DNA from: Butyrivibrio sp. CB08
Lineage (GTDB): Bacteria; Bacillota; Clostridia; Lachnospirales; Lachnospiraceae
Length of the DNA stretch: 64,000 nucleotides
NCBI RefSeq assembly: GCF_003625485.1
Contig: NZ_RAIR01000004.1
Span: 265,378 to 329,377, forward strand
Reading direction: 5' to 3'
In this document: positions 17,970 to 26,622 of the stretch, piece by piece
Position numbering within the stretch: the stretch's first letter is position 1
Layout of the letters: every line of letters starts with the position of its first letter
The notes under the pieces: generated by a model
What the model saw: the letters and a program-made list of their open reading frames with translations, nothing else
Told to the model about the DNA's origin: nothing
Databases searched by the model: none
Program-made: the position numbers and the translations under genes

Positions 17970-18074
17970 TATAATAGTGTCAGATGAGTTAAGACAATAC
18001 CAAACAAAAACTTTTTCATAATATGCCAGGTAAGGAAGCTTACCTGGCATCCTCCCTTTTATAGGGCTTTTTTT
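17970..18074 (+). ncRNA. Possible small RNA on the plus strand
   Basis: In the 311 bp gap between two minus-strand genes, the plus strand has TATAAT (17970-17975) with a weak TTTAGA 16 bp upstream. It then has about 40 unstructured bases, a perfect 12 bp hairpin (ATGCCAGGTAAG at 18023-18034 with CTTACCTGGCAT at 18039-18050) and a terminator-like CCCT/AGGG hairpin followed by seven T residues (18054-18074). No ORF with a ribosome site was seen. The 12 bp hairpin could instead serve the minus-strand 3' end. Expression is unproved. Confidence 0.4.
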
Positions 18075-18088
18075 ATTTTACGGGTTAG

Positions 18089-18349
18089 TTATTTGTTGCT
18101 GCCCTGTAAGAACTTCTCCATATCAGCTACTGCTGATTCCTCGTCAGTTCCCTCAGCTATAACTGTAACTGCCTCTCCAGATGTGAGGTTTAAAGTCATC
18201 ATTCCCATGATGCTCTTGGCGTTGACCTTTTTAGACTGAGCCTCAATATGAACTGTGCTCTCGTACTTGCTGGCAAGCTGAACAAGTTCAGCTACTGGTC
18301 TTGCCTCAAGACCTCTTGGCAGCTTGATTTCGATAGATTTTGTGATCAT
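18089..18349 (-). CDS. crh: Crh-like HPr paralogue (Ser46 kept, His15 replaced by Glu)
   Basis: An 86-residue HPr-fold protein. The active-site segment reads GLEARPV, so position 15 is Glu instead of the phosphorylatable His. The regulatory site NAKSIMGMM keeps Ser46 exactly at 46, the target of HPr kinase. B. subtilis Crh likewise lacks His15 (it has Gln) and acts only in CcpA-dependent catabolite control. The position after whiA is also that of crh. The function as a regulator, not a PTS carrier, is inferred from these residues and context. HPr kinase is encoded four genes upstream in the same operon. Confidence 0.85.
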   Translation of the reverse strand: MITKSIEIKLPRGLEARPVAELVQLASKYESTVHIEAQSKKVNAKSIMGMMTLNLTSGEAVTVIAEGTDEESAVADMEKFLQGSNK

Positions 18350-18361
18350 AATTTCCTCCTT

Positions 18362-19306
18362 TTACAATCGCATCCTGTCCGCAAGCTCCGATAGCTTACG
18401 CAATCTGTGATTAACTCCAGACTTCCCAACAGGCGGATCTAAAAACTTACCTAATTCCAATAATGATGCATCAGGATGTTCAAGCCTCACCTCGGCCATC
18501 TCCCTAAGGTTATCCGGGAGTCCCCCAAAACCCATCTGGTCTCTGATGAAGGTAATATCCTCTATCTGCTTACTGGCGGCATTGATTGTCTTGGTGATGT
18601 TGGCCACCTCGCAATTGACCTTGCGGTTTATGGAATTACGCATCTCCTTCACGATCCTGAGATTCTCAAGATTCATAAGACTGATGGGCGCTTCCATGAT
18701 GTTCAGAAGGTCTACAATCCCTGCCCCTTCCTTGATATAAAGCACATGGTACTTTTTCCTCTGTACTATGCGGGCCTCTATATCAAAGCTCTCGATCAGG
18801 TCTTTTAGTAGCATTGCCTGCCCTTCATAATTGCAGACAAACTCCATGTGATAACCCTTATTAGGATCACTTATGGAGCCGGTACACAAGAAAGCATCTC
18901 TAAGAAATGTTCTCTTGCAGCAGGAATTCCTGACAACTAACGGGCTTGCGCCCTCACCAAAATCTCTGATGTTTCCATCCTTGTCCATGAGCCTGGTGGC
19001 CATCAGAACAGTTTCAACCTGCCTGGCATCTGTAAGGATAGGGCTGTAAACACGCCCACCTACGCGCACCTCTGGCACGTCTTCCAAAATGCTAGTAACT
19101 ATATTAAATGCTTTTCTCAATAATGTAAAGAGCTTTCTAAGTACCTGGGCGTTGTCAGTCAGCAAATACAGTGCCTTTCCGCCGTCTTCCATCTCTCCGA
19201 CATGACCAATGCTTGTAATGATGGCAGCCATCCCTGCAAGCTGGCAGTGTCTGGAAGAAGCGGTGTGCCCTAAAAGCTCCTCTTTAACTTCTGCGGAAAA
19301 AGACAT
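18362..19306 (-). CDS. whiA: DNA-binding protein WhiA
   Basis: A 314-residue regulator with an N-terminal LAGLIDADG-homing-endonuclease-like domain (SFSAEVKEEL, FLRDAFLCTGSISDPNKGYHMEF) and a C-terminal helix-turn-helix (LLELGKFLDPPVGKSGVNHRLRKLSELA, about 278-305). WhiA links cell division and chromosome events in Gram-positive bacteria and is found in spore formers and non-spore formers. It starts one base after the rapZ stop codon. The frequent neighbour yvcK (glmR) is missing between rapZ and whiA here. Confidence 0.95.
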   Translation of the reverse strand: MSFSAEVKEELLGHTASSRHCQLAGMAAIITSIGHVGEMEDGGKALYLLTDNAQVLRKLFTLLRKAFNIVTSILEDVPEVRVGGRVYSPILTDARQVETVLMATRLMDKDGNIRDFGEGASPLVVRNSCCKRTFLRDAFLCTGSISDPNKGYHMEFVCNYEGQAMLLKDLIESFDIEARIVQRKKYHVLYIKEGAGIVDLLNIMEAPISLMNLENLRIVKEMRNSINRKVNCEVANITKTINAASKQIEDITFIRDQMGFGGLPDNLREMAEVRLEHPDASLLELGKFLDPPVGKSGVNHRLRKLSELADRMRL

Positions 19307-19307
19307 A

Positions 19308-20177
19308 TCACTTGGCCTCTTTCACATCTCTATGGGTGAGCTTAAGTCCAAAATTGCCCCCAAGCTCCTTAAGTCTATCGTACAGTTCATTGGCTATGGT
19401 AACACTTCTGTGCTGGCCTCCGGTACAGCCTATAGCTATTACCAGCTGATACTTGCCTTCCTCAACATAGCCAGGAATGAGAAACGCCAGCATATCTGTG
19501 AGCTTGTCCACAAATTCGCCGCAGGCAGGAAAGCTCTTAACATAGTCCTGAACAGGTTTGTCATTACCTGTCTGGTGTTTAAGTTCATCTACATAATATG
19601 GGTTTGGCAAAAACCTTACGTCAAAAACAAGGTCTGCATCTGATGGGATCCCATATTTAAATCCAAAGGAGAGAACGTTGATCATAAGAGAATTGTAAGA
19701 TTCATTCTGTACAAAGATCTTGTCCAGTTCTTCCTTGAGTTCTCTGGTAAGAAGGCTTGATGTATCAAAGATATAATCGGCCTTGCTCTTTATCTCTGCA
19801 AGGACCTGTCTCTCTTTTGCTATGCCATCTTCAAGTCTGTCCCCAACAGCGTTCATTGGGTGGATTCGTCTTGTCTCTTTGTATCTCTTTATGAGCACCT
19901 GATCACTGGCATCCATAAACAGTATCTCCACAGGTATTCCCTTGTCTTTAAGGGACTCAATGATACCTGAAACACCTTCAAAACTCTGACCGGCTCTTGC
20001 ATCTATTCCAAGGACAACCTTGGTGATGCCACTGTCAGGCATAGTGATCAGCTCTGTAAATTTCTCGATAAGAGAAACCGGAAGGTTATCAACGCAGTAA
20101 AATCCTGCATCTTCCAGCATATGTATAGCGGTTGCCTTACCACCGCCGCTCATTCCTGTTACAATGACGAATCTCAT
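19308..20177 (-). CDS. rapZ: RapZ/YvcJ-family nucleotide-binding protein
   Basis: A 289-residue P-loop protein. The family features DAGFYCVDNLPVSLIEKF, LFMDASDQVLIKRYKETRRIHP and the C-terminal IGCTGGQHRSVTIANEL are all present. The N-terminal P-loop reads GMSGGGKAT: the residue after the lysine is Ala15, where a Ser or Thr is normally found, with Thr one place later. In E. coli RapZ is an adaptor controlling glmS-related small RNA; in Bacillus YvcJ is linked to competence. It lies 15 bp after murB and 1 bp before whiA. Confidence 0.93.
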   Translation of the reverse strand: MRFVIVTGMSGGGKATAIHMLEDAGFYCVDNLPVSLIEKFTELITMPDSGITKVVLGIDARAGQSFEGVSGIIESLKDKGIPVEILFMDASDQVLIKRYKETRRIHPMNAVGDRLEDGIAKERQVLAEIKSKADYIFDTSSLLTRELKEELDKIFVQNESYNSLMINVLSFGFKYGIPSDADLVFDVRFLPNPYYVDELKHQTGNDKPVQDYVKSFPACGEFVDKLTDMLAFLIPGYVEEGKYQLVIAIGCTGGQHRSVTIANELYDRLKELGGNFGLKLTHRDVKEAK

Positions 20178-20192
20178 GATGGCTGTCCTTCC

Positions 20193-21104
20193 TTAAAATT
20201 CACCAAGCATAATGACTTCGGGTTCCAGTGTTACTCCAGAATTTTCATAAACACGCTTTTTAACTTCGCAGATAAGTTCATAGATATCAGCAGAAGTTGC
20301 GTTATCCTTATTAATTACAAAACCGCAGTGCTTCTCAGAAACCTGCGCTCCGCCCACACTAAATCCGCGAAGGCCTGCATCTTCAATGAGCTTTCCTGCA
20401 AAGTACCCCTCCGGGCGCTTAAATGTGGATCCGGCACTTGGATATTCAAGAGGCTGCTTCTCTTTTCTCTTAAGAGCAAGCTCCTTCATACGCTCAGAGA
20501 TCTCTTCCTGATCACCCTTTGAAAGCGTAAGCCTTACACTGGTAACCACATCTCCTCTTTTCTTAAGCGCACTGTTTCTGTATCCAAAGTCGCACTCTTC
20601 ACCTTTATAAGTAACAACAACTCCGTCTGATGCTATGGCCCTTACAGATACTGTGATGTCCTTCATCTCTCCGCCGTAGGCTCCGGCGTTCATGATCATG
20701 GCACCTCCAATGGTCCCAGGGATCCCCGCTGCAAACTCAAAGCCTGCAAGAGCGTTATCTCTGGCAAAAGAGGCGATGGCGGAATTAAGTACTCCCGCCT
20801 CAGCCACGATTGTGGTGTCATCTTCGATGCGAAGGTCATTGAGCTTCTCAAGGGAAATAACAACTCCATCATAGCCCTTATCTGAGATCAGGAGGTTACT
20901 TCCATTACCCAGGATAAAGAAAGGCTGGTCATTCTGCCTTAAGAATCTGACAACCTTTAGCGCCGCCTCTTCATCACCTGGTCGTAAAAATAAGCTGGCA
21001 GGCCCACCAGTTCTAAACGTGGTGTGCCTGCTCATAAGTTCATCTATTAATATGTCTTCATTTGGGACTATTTCTCTTAGTCCCTCTAAAACTTCACTGT
21101 TCAA
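20193..21104 (-). CDS. murB: UDP-N-acetylenolpyruvoylglucosamine reductase
   Basis: Second committed step of peptidoglycan precursor synthesis: NADPH-dependent reduction giving UDP-MurNAc, with FAD. It has 303 residues, type II MurB length. Visible are the FAD-binding segments FRTGGPASLFLRPGDEEA and FILGNGSNLLISDKGYDGVVI, the AGIPGTIGGAMIMNAGAYGGE motif and the catalytic-region PSAGSTFKRP near residue 225. The C-terminal HCGFVINKDNATSADI is typical. It lies between glucokinase and rapZ in a compact operon. Confidence 0.96.
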   Translation of the reverse strand: MNSEVLEGLREIVPNEDILIDELMSRHTTFRTGGPASLFLRPGDEEAALKVVRFLRQNDQPFFILGNGSNLLISDKGYDGVVISLEKLNDLRIEDDTTIVAEAGVLNSAIASFARDNALAGFEFAAGIPGTIGGAMIMNAGAYGGEMKDITVSVRAIASDGVVVTYKGEECDFGYRNSALKKRGDVVTSVRLTLSKGDQEEISERMKELALKRKEKQPLEYPSAGSTFKRPEGYFAGKLIEDAGLRGFSVGGAQVSEKHCGFVINKDNATSADIYELICEVKKRVYENSGVTLEPEVIMLGEF

Positions 21105-21116
21105 AGCAAATCCTCT

Positions 21117-22052
21117 TTAGCCGATAACCAGACGTGCTGCGCCAAATACGCCAGCATCATTTCCAAGCTTTGCAAGAGCAAACTTAGCATCTCCGCAGCC
21201 TGGGAATACGTATTTTTTAAAGCTTGGCATAAGAAGGTCAAAGAGCATATCTCCAGCCTTGGATACTCCGCCGCCAAGAACGATGATCTCAGGGTTAGTT
21301 ACTGAAGCAACAACTGCTATTCCCTTACCAAGGTAGTAGCCGTATTTCTCAGCACACTCTTTTGCAACCTTATCTCCAGCCTTAGCTGCATCAAAGATGT
21401 CTCTGCACTCGAAGTCCTTGCCCCTAAGTACGCTGTCCTCATCAGTTGCAGCGAGAACTCTCTTAGCAATTCTTACTGCGCCTGTTGCGCTGGCATACAT
21501 CTCGAAGCAACCGTGATTGCCGCATCCGCAAGTCTCTGGCTCGTCATCTACAAGGTGGATGTGTCCGATCTCTCCACCTGATCCCTTAGCACCAGAAAGG
21601 AGATTGCCTTCAACGATGATTCCGCCGCCGACACCTGTTCCAAGAGTAACAAGGCAAAGGTTCTTGTAGCCCTGTCCGCCGCCCTTCCATGCTTCTCCAA
21701 GAGCTGCTACGTTAGCGTCGTTACCAGCCTTAACTGGAAGTTTAAGCTTTGAGTGGAGCTCGTTTACAACGTTGACCTTTTCCCATCCAAGGTTAACAGC
21801 CTGATAGCATACACCATCAGCGTTAACTGCGCCAGGAACGCCAACACCTGCTCCAACTACCTGTGTGTCCTCAATGCCTTTTTCCTTCATCTTGGCTCTG
21901 ATAGACTCAGCAATATCAGGAATGATCTGTGATCCGTGATCCTCTGTTCTTGTAGGGATCTCCCAGAAATCCACCTTCTCACCGGTCTCTGTAAGAAGAC
22001 CGATCTTAACTGTTGTTCCTCCAACATCTGCCCCAAATACGTATCTTGCCAT
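21117..22052 (-). CDS. glk: ROK-family glucokinase
   Basis: ATP-dependent phosphorylation of glucose to glucose 6-phosphate. It has 311 residues. The N-terminal phosphate-binding loop GADVGGTTVKIGLL, the sugar site GNDANVAALGEAW, the ROK motif GTGVGGGIIVEGNLLSGAKGSGGEIGHIHL and the zinc-binding CGCGNHGCFE (about 171-180) are intact. The position next to hprK suggests a link between non-PTS sugar uptake and catabolite control. Other ROK sugars cannot be excluded, but the sequence fits the glucokinase subgroup. Confidence 0.93.
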   Translation of the reverse strand: MARYVFGADVGGTTVKIGLLTETGEKVDFWEIPTRTEDHGSQIIPDIAESIRAKMKEKGIEDTQVVGAGVGVPGAVNADGVCYQAVNLGWEKVNVVNELHSKLKLPVKAGNDANVAALGEAWKGGGQGYKNLCLVTLGTGVGGGIIVEGNLLSGAKGSGGEIGHIHLVDDEPETCGCGNHGCFEMYASATGAVRIAKRVLAATDEDSVLRGKDFECRDIFDAAKAGDKVAKECAEKYGYYLGKGIAVVASVTNPEIIVLGGGVSKAGDMLFDLLMPSFKKYVFPGCGDAKFALAKLGNDAGVFGAARLVIG

Positions 22053-22083
22053 GCCATAACCTCTTTTCTATATTAATTGTTTA

Positions 22084-23031
22084 TTACTCGTCGTCATCCT
22101 CGTCGCTTCTCCTGCGTGCAAGAGAATTCTGAACTCTGTTGTAGAGCTCCTGAGCTGCGTTGTAGCCCATTGCCTTCTGTCTGTGGTTAACCGCAGCAGA
22201 CTCGCAGATAACTGCAAGGTTTCTACCTGGACGGATAGGGATCCTGTGGCACACTACCTTGTTTCCAAGATACTCTGTGTACTCCTCCTCAAGTCCAAGT
22301 CTGTCGTACTCTTTATCCTTGTCCCAATCCTCGAGCTTTATTACAAGGTCGATGGTCTGGGTCTCTCTTACGCTTGATACACCGTATAGGGTCTTAACAT
22401 CGATGATACCTACACCTCTCATCTCGATGAAGTGCTTGGTAATATCAGGTGCAGAACCGATAAGTGTCTCCTCACTTACTCTTCTGATCTCAACAACGTC
22501 GTCTGATACAAGACGATGTCCTCTCTTAATGAGCTCGATGGCCGTCTCAGACTTACCAATTCCGCTCTCACCTGTAATAAGAACGCCGACACCATATACA
22601 TCAACTAAAACGCCGTGGATAGAGATACATGGTGCAAGCTTAACATTAAGCCATCTGATGATCTCTGCAGTGAATGAAGAAGTTGACTTCTTGGTGATAA
22701 GAACCGGAACCTTCTCCTCAACTGCGATCTTTACAAAAAGTGGATCTGGAGTTAAGTCTCTGCAGAACACAACTCCAGGGATATCAAAGGAAAGGAACTC
22801 TCTGTACATCTGCTCTTTCTTGTTGGCAGGAAGAGATTCCATATATGTATATTCAACGAATCCGATGACCTGAAGTCTGGTGGCCTCGAAGTGCTCGAAG
22901 TATCCAGCCAGCTGAAGAGCAGGTCTGTTAATATCTGGCTGGCTTATCCTGATCTTTTTGATATCAACCTCAGGTGTAAGATTCTCCAGCTTTTGTTTCT
23001 CGATAATGTTCTTTAAACTTACGCTAGACAT
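22084..23031 (-). CDS. hprK: HPr kinase/phosphorylase
   Basis: Bifunctional enzyme that phosphorylates and dephosphorylates Ser46 of HPr and Crh. It has 315 residues. The catalytic P-loop GESGIGKS lies at 154-161, preceded by the conserved His139 (SIHG). The signature EMRGVGIIDVKTLYGVSSVRE and the C-terminal RIPIRPGRNLAVICE are present. It is a cytoplasmic hexamer in studied species. Encoded in the same operon as the Crh-like Ser46 protein, it has an obvious partner; the PTS-linked HPr of this window lacks Ser46. Confidence 0.97.
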   Translation of the reverse strand: MSSVSLKNIIEKQKLENLTPEVDIKKIRISQPDINRPALQLAGYFEHFEATRLQVIGFVEYTYMESLPANKKEQMYREFLSFDIPGVVFCRDLTPDPLFVKIAVEEKVPVLITKKSTSSFTAEIIRWLNVKLAPCISIHGVLVDVYGVGVLITGESGIGKSETAIELIKRGHRLVSDDVVEIRRVSEETLIGSAPDITKHFIEMRGVGIIDVKTLYGVSSVRETQTIDLVIKLEDWDKDKEYDRLGLEEEYTEYLGNKVVCHRIPIRPGRNLAVICESAAVNHRQKAMGYNAAQELYNRVQNSLARRRSDEDDDE

Positions 23032-23101
23032 AGGTTTTTTGCCCCCTGTTTGCCATATTCCATATACAACGCCTTCATATTATCATAGAAGAGTTTTATG
23101 T

Positions 23102-24970
23102 TCAAACATTTTCAGGATGAAAGAAATCGTAAATCTGCTTTGCAGTATTTTCCGGAATCTCAGGCACCTTACTCAGTTCTTCTATGCTGGCATTTTTAAT
23201 GTCCTCAATGGATTTAAAGCTCTTCATAAGAGCCTTTCTCCTTGCTGGTCCGATTCCAGGAATATCATCAAGGGAGCTCTTTACCTGAGATTTGCTTCGA
23301 AGAGATCTGTGATACTCGATGGCAAATCTGTGGGCCTCATCCTGTATCCTTGTTATGAGCTTAAATCCTTCTGACCTGGTGTCGATAGGAAGTTCTACAT
23401 TATTATAGTAAAGGCCTCTGGTCCTGTGGTTATCATCCTTGACCATTCCGCAGACTGGGATCTTAATCCCAAGCTCATCAAGGACCTGGAGACAGATATT
23501 TACCTGACCTCTTCCTCCGTCCATCAGTATCAGATCAGGGAACTTGGTAAAGCTGCCGTACTTGGCATCGATGTCCCTTACTTCCAGCTCCTGCCTCTCT
23601 TCAATTCCATGAAGAAGCCTTCTTGTGAGGACCTCGTGCATGCATGCGTAGTCGTCAGGCCCGGATACAGTCTTAATCCTGAACTTGCGGTAGTCGCTCT
23701 TTTTAGGCTTACCCTTCTCGTAAACTACCATGGATCCAACATTGGCAAAGCCGCTGATGTTAGATATATCATAGGCCTCCATTCGGTCAAGGCCCTTTAT
23801 GCCAAGGAGCTTTTCGATCTCTTTGACAGCTCCGATGGTCCTACCTTCTTCTCTCTTTATCCTCTCCTTGTCCTTTGATAGAACAAGCTCTGCGTTCTGG
23901 GCTGCAAGCTCCATGAGCTTTTCCTTTTGTCCCCTCTCAGGAACAGAGATATAAACCCTTGAGCCCTTTCTCTGGGAAAGCCACTTCTCGATAATATCCA
24001 TGTCTTCGATGGGCTCTGGCAAAAGAACTTCCCGCGGAATAAACGGAGTTCCTGCGTAGAACTGTTTTACGAAGTTCTCTAGGATCTCGCTCTGGGGATT
24101 CTCTGCCACGTGGGTCATATAAAAATGCTCTCTGCCAATAAGCCTTCCGTCTCTTACAAAGAACACCTGAACAACGGCGTCCTTATCATCGGAAGCAATG
24201 GCAAGGATATCCTTGTCCTCCATGGAGGAGTCTGTCATCTTCTGCTTCTGGGCCACGACCTTCACTGATGCGATAAGGTCCCTGTACCTTGCTGCGTTCT
24301 CAAAGTCCAGATCCTCTGAAGCAGCCTCCATCTTCTGCTGAAGGTCATTGAGGATAAGGGCATAGTTGCCATTTAAAAACTCAAGAGCCTTATCTATCCT
24401 GTCCCTGTACTCTTCCTTACTGATGTTACCTGTGCAGGGTCCGCAGCACTGCTTCATGTGGTAGTTAAGACATGGCCTCTCTGCGCCAATGTCCCTTGGA
24501 AGAACCCTGTTGCAGGTTCTAAGGCCGTAGAGCTTATTGATAAGCTCAATGGTATCCTTAACTGCTGCCGCGCTGGTAAAAGGTCCGAAATATCTGGACT
24601 TGTCCTTTTTCATTAAACGGGAGAAAAGAATTCTTGGATAATCCTCAGAGACTGTCACCTTAATATAAGGATAAGTTTTGTCATCCTTGAGCATAGTGTT
24701 GTATCTAGGGCAGTGCTCCTTGATAAGGTTGTTCTCGAGGACCAGTGCCTCCAGCTCTGAGTCTGTGACGATATATTCAAACCTGGCTATCTGCTTAACC
24801 ATCCGGTCAATCTGAGGGCCACGTCCTATATTTGAACGAAAATAACTCCTCACACGGTTGTGAAGATTGATGGCTTTTCCAACATACATGATGGTGTCAT
24901 TCTCATCATGCATAATATAAACTCCCGGCTTATTTGGAAGTTTTTTCAGCTCTTCTTTGATATCAAACAT
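23102..24970 (-). CDS. uvrC: Excinuclease ABC subunit C
   Basis: Makes both incisions in nucleotide excision repair. It has 622 residues. The N-terminal GIY-YIG nuclease ([22 protein letters not shown], about 15-36), the Cys cluster [19 protein letters not shown], a UVR coiled-coil region (about 200-240), the RNase H-like second nuclease ([13 protein letters not shown]) and a C-terminal helix-hairpin-helix ([17 protein letters not shown]) are all present. The start at 24970 is fixed by the family start [25 protein letters not shown] lies only six bases before the ATG and there is no clear ribosome site. Confidence 0.97.
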   Translation of the reverse strand: MFDIKEELKKLPNKPGVYIMHDENDTIMYVGKAINLHNRVRSYFRSNIGRGPQIDRMVKQIARFEYIVTDSELEALVLENNLIKEHCPRYNTMLKDDKTYPYIKVTVSEDYPRILFSRLMKKDKSRYFGPFTSAAAVKDTIELINKLYGLRTCNRVLPRDIGAERPCLNYHMKQCCGPCTGNISKEEYRDRIDKALEFLNGNYALILNDLQQKMEAASEDLDFENAARYRDLIASVKVVAQKQKMTDSSMEDKDILAIASDDKDAVVQVFFVRDGRLIGREHFYMTHVAENPQSEILENFVKQFYAGTPFIPREVLLPEPIEDMDIIEKWLSQRKGSRVYISVPERGQKEKLMELAAQNAELVLSKDKERIKREEGRTIGAVKEIEKLLGIKGLDRMEAYDISNISGFANVGSMVVYEKGKPKKSDYRKFRIKTVSGPDDYACMHEVLTRRLLHGIEERQELEVRDIDAKYGSFTKFPDLILMDGGRGQVNICLQVLDELGIKIPVCGMVKDDNHRTRGLYYNNVELPIDTRSEGFKLITRIQDEAHRFAIEYHRSLRSKSQVKSSLDDIPGIGPARRKALMKSFKSIEDIKNASIEELSKVPEIPENTAKQIYDFFHPENV

Positions 24971-24998
24971 ACCTATATTATATCCATTTCACATAATA

Positions 24999-25052
24999 AA
25001 ACCACCAAAAGCGATGGCCAAGATAAGAGGATGCCATTCGTTTTGATGGTTT
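24999..25052. repeat. Imperfect 20 bp inverted repeat upstream of uvrC
   Basis: AAACCACCAAAAGCGATGGC (24999-25018) and GCCATTCGTTTTGATGGTTT (25033-25052) pair over 20 positions with three mismatches, around a 14-base loop. It separates the HPr gene terminator from uvrC. There is no adjoining T run strong enough for a terminator. It may be an attenuator, an operator or a remnant of a small repeat family. Confidence 0.5.
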
Positions 25053-25060
25053 TAAAGAGG

Positions 25061-25091
25061 AAAAAAAGGATACTCTGGCTGAAAGAGTGTC
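25061..25091 (-). terminator. Terminator of the mannitol-type PTS operon
   Basis: Minus strand GACACTCT/AGAGTATC stem (one mismatch), seven-base loop, then CC and seven T residues, 14 bp after the HPr stop. Confidence 0.75.
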
Positions 25092-25104
25092 TATCTTAAG
25101 CGCT

Positions 25105-25362
25105 TTACAGATTATCCTTAAGATATCTGTAAAGTGCGTCAGCCGCCTGGTCTTCATCTTCTCCCGCAAATGTTATGGAAAGAGTCTGACCGCACTTAAC
25201 CCCCAGCCCAACAAGGCCAAAGACGTGCTTAACATCAGTCTCCTGTCCATTTCCCTTCGCTGTAATGGTAGAAGAAAAGCTCTGTGCAAGCTTTACTAGT
25301 CCCCCTGCAGGAAGTGCATGCACTCCCTCAGGGTCTGTAATTACATAATCAATTATCTTCAT
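25105..25362 (-). CDS. PTS-operon HPr (His15 kept, Ser46 replaced by His)
   Basis: An 85-residue HPr-fold phosphocarrier. The active-site segment is PEGVHALPAG with His15 in register, but the usual Arg17 is Leu. The regulatory site reads DVKHVFGLV, with His46 in place of the Ser target of HPr kinase. It should therefore still accept phosphate from enzyme I but escape Ser phosphorylation. It overlaps the dehydrogenase stop by four bases (ATGA), so translation is probably coupled. A dedicated carrier for this PTS operon is the natural reading; no enzyme I gene is in the window. Confidence 0.88.
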   Translation of the reverse strand: MKIIDYVITDPEGVHALPAGGLVKLAQSFSSTITAKGNGQETDVKHVFGLVGLGVKCGQTLSITFAGEDEDQAADALYRYLKDNL

Positions 25363-26621
25363 ATCTCCACACCAAAGTGCTCAAACAAAATCTTCTCAGC
25401 TTCCGGATTCCAAAGTCCTGCGTGAGCTTTGCAGCTCTCATCAAGCTTCTTGAACAGTGGATCTGTCTCTCCGAGCTTACCAAAGTCATCGATTGCTGTA
25501 AGTGGCATATCAATAAGTGTATAGATAAGCTTCTTGCCACCTGGGATGTTTGGCAGGTTGCAGGTTGTTTCTGCAGCTGCATCCAGACCGCCTACGTGTG
25601 TGACCATAACTGATGGGTTGATCTCTCCCTTAGCTGCAAGGTCAAGAGCCTCTAAGAGATCGTCATTGTTACCACCTGTGGTTCCAAGAATATGTGTGCT
25701 TGTATAGTGAGCATTGTAGAGATTGATCTCTGACTTGAACTGATTGTCTGTAGGTCCTGCAAAGAAGTTCATGCAGCCGTCAAAAGCAAGGAGTCTGTCT
25801 CCCATCTCAGCAACGCTTCTTACTGGAACATAAACAAATACATCATCGTAGCCATGGCCCTCAGTGATCTCCATGAGCTTTTCTTCTGCATCGCTCTCTG
25901 AAGAATTAAAGTAGATGAGCTCTACTCCCTTTTCTTTGGCAAACTCAGGGCTTATTACAGATGCTGCTCTCTCAAGCTTCTTGTCATCAAGATCTGTAAC
26001 TACGATCCTCTTTGGCTTATTCTCAAATCTAAGGCCATAGCTTACCGCTCCAAGACCCATTGGTCCGCAGCCGCCCATGATAAGGATATTTCCACCCTCC
26101 TTGGTTCCCATGGCATGATTGTAATTCTGTTTGTTGGTGTGGTAGTTAGCGTGGTAACCACCGATAATGCAGCTCATTGGTTCTCCAAGAGATGCCTGGT
26201 AGTAGCTCTCTCCGTTATAAGGAAGAAGTGCATCCAGCTCCATTACTTCGTGAGGCATGATGCAGTAGGTAGCATCTCCGCCGCAGAAACGATAGGAATA
26301 TCCAGGGGAATCAAGCTTACCCTGGTAGTTAAGTGCTGGCTGAAGAGCCCACTTATCTCCTACCTTGTACTTATCCTTCCACTTAGAACCTACCTCTACG
26401 ATTACGCCTGAGCACTCATGTCCTGTGATGATAGGATTAACATCGATATCCTGAGGTGCTCTCTTATGCTTCTTGCCCTGCTTGGCAAGCTTGTAGGTGG
26501 ACATGCAGATGCTGTCACTTACTACCTTAACTAATATCTCATCGTCCTTGATCTCAGGGAGCTCAAACTCCTCAAGTCTAAGGTCCATTTCTCCATACAT
26601 TCTTACTGCTCTGGTCTTCAT
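25359..26621 (-). CDS. Zinc-dependent dehydrogenase, L-sorbose-1-phosphate reductase/YggP-like
   Basis: A medium-chain dehydrogenase of about 420 residues that probably oxidises or reduces a phosphorylated hexitol or ketose. Catalytic zinc ligands are seen as Cys in SICMSTYK and GHE in ITGHECSG; the NAD-binding GGCGPMGLGAVSYG follows in the middle. Its length and extra segments match the sorbose-1-phosphate reductase/YggP group that accompanies mannitol-type PTS genes in E. coli. I start at 26621, where GAAGGAGAAGAATAAT precedes the ATG. It stands where mannitol-1-phosphate dehydrogenase (MtlD) would be expected, so the substrate may not be mannitol. Confidence 0.8.
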   Translation of the reverse strand: MKTRAVRMYGEMDLRLEEFELPEIKDDEILVKVVSDSICMSTYKLAKQGKKHKRAPQDIDVNPIITGHECSGVIVEVGSKWKDKYKVGDKWALQPALNYQGKLDSPGYSYRFCGGDATYCIMPHEVMELDALLPYNGESYYQASLGEPMSCIIGGYHANYHTNKQNYNHAMGTKEGGNILIMGGCGPMGLGAVSYGLRFENKPKRIVVTDLDDKKLERAASVISPEFAKEKGVELIYFNSSESDAEEKLMEITEGHGYDDVFVYVPVRSVAEMGDRLLAFDGCMNFFAGPTDNQFKSEINLYNAHYTSTHILGTTGGNNDDLLEALDLAAKGEINPSVMVTHVGGLDAAAETTCNLPNIPGGKKLIYTLIDMPLTAIDDFGKLGETDPLFKKLDESCKAHAGLWNPEAEKILFEHFGVEI

Positions 26622-26622
26622 A

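Noticed and set aside
22259..22873. 204-codon plus-strand frame opposite hprK
   Set aside because: It is antisense to a certain housekeeping gene, lacks a ribosome site, and shows no recognisable protein motif.
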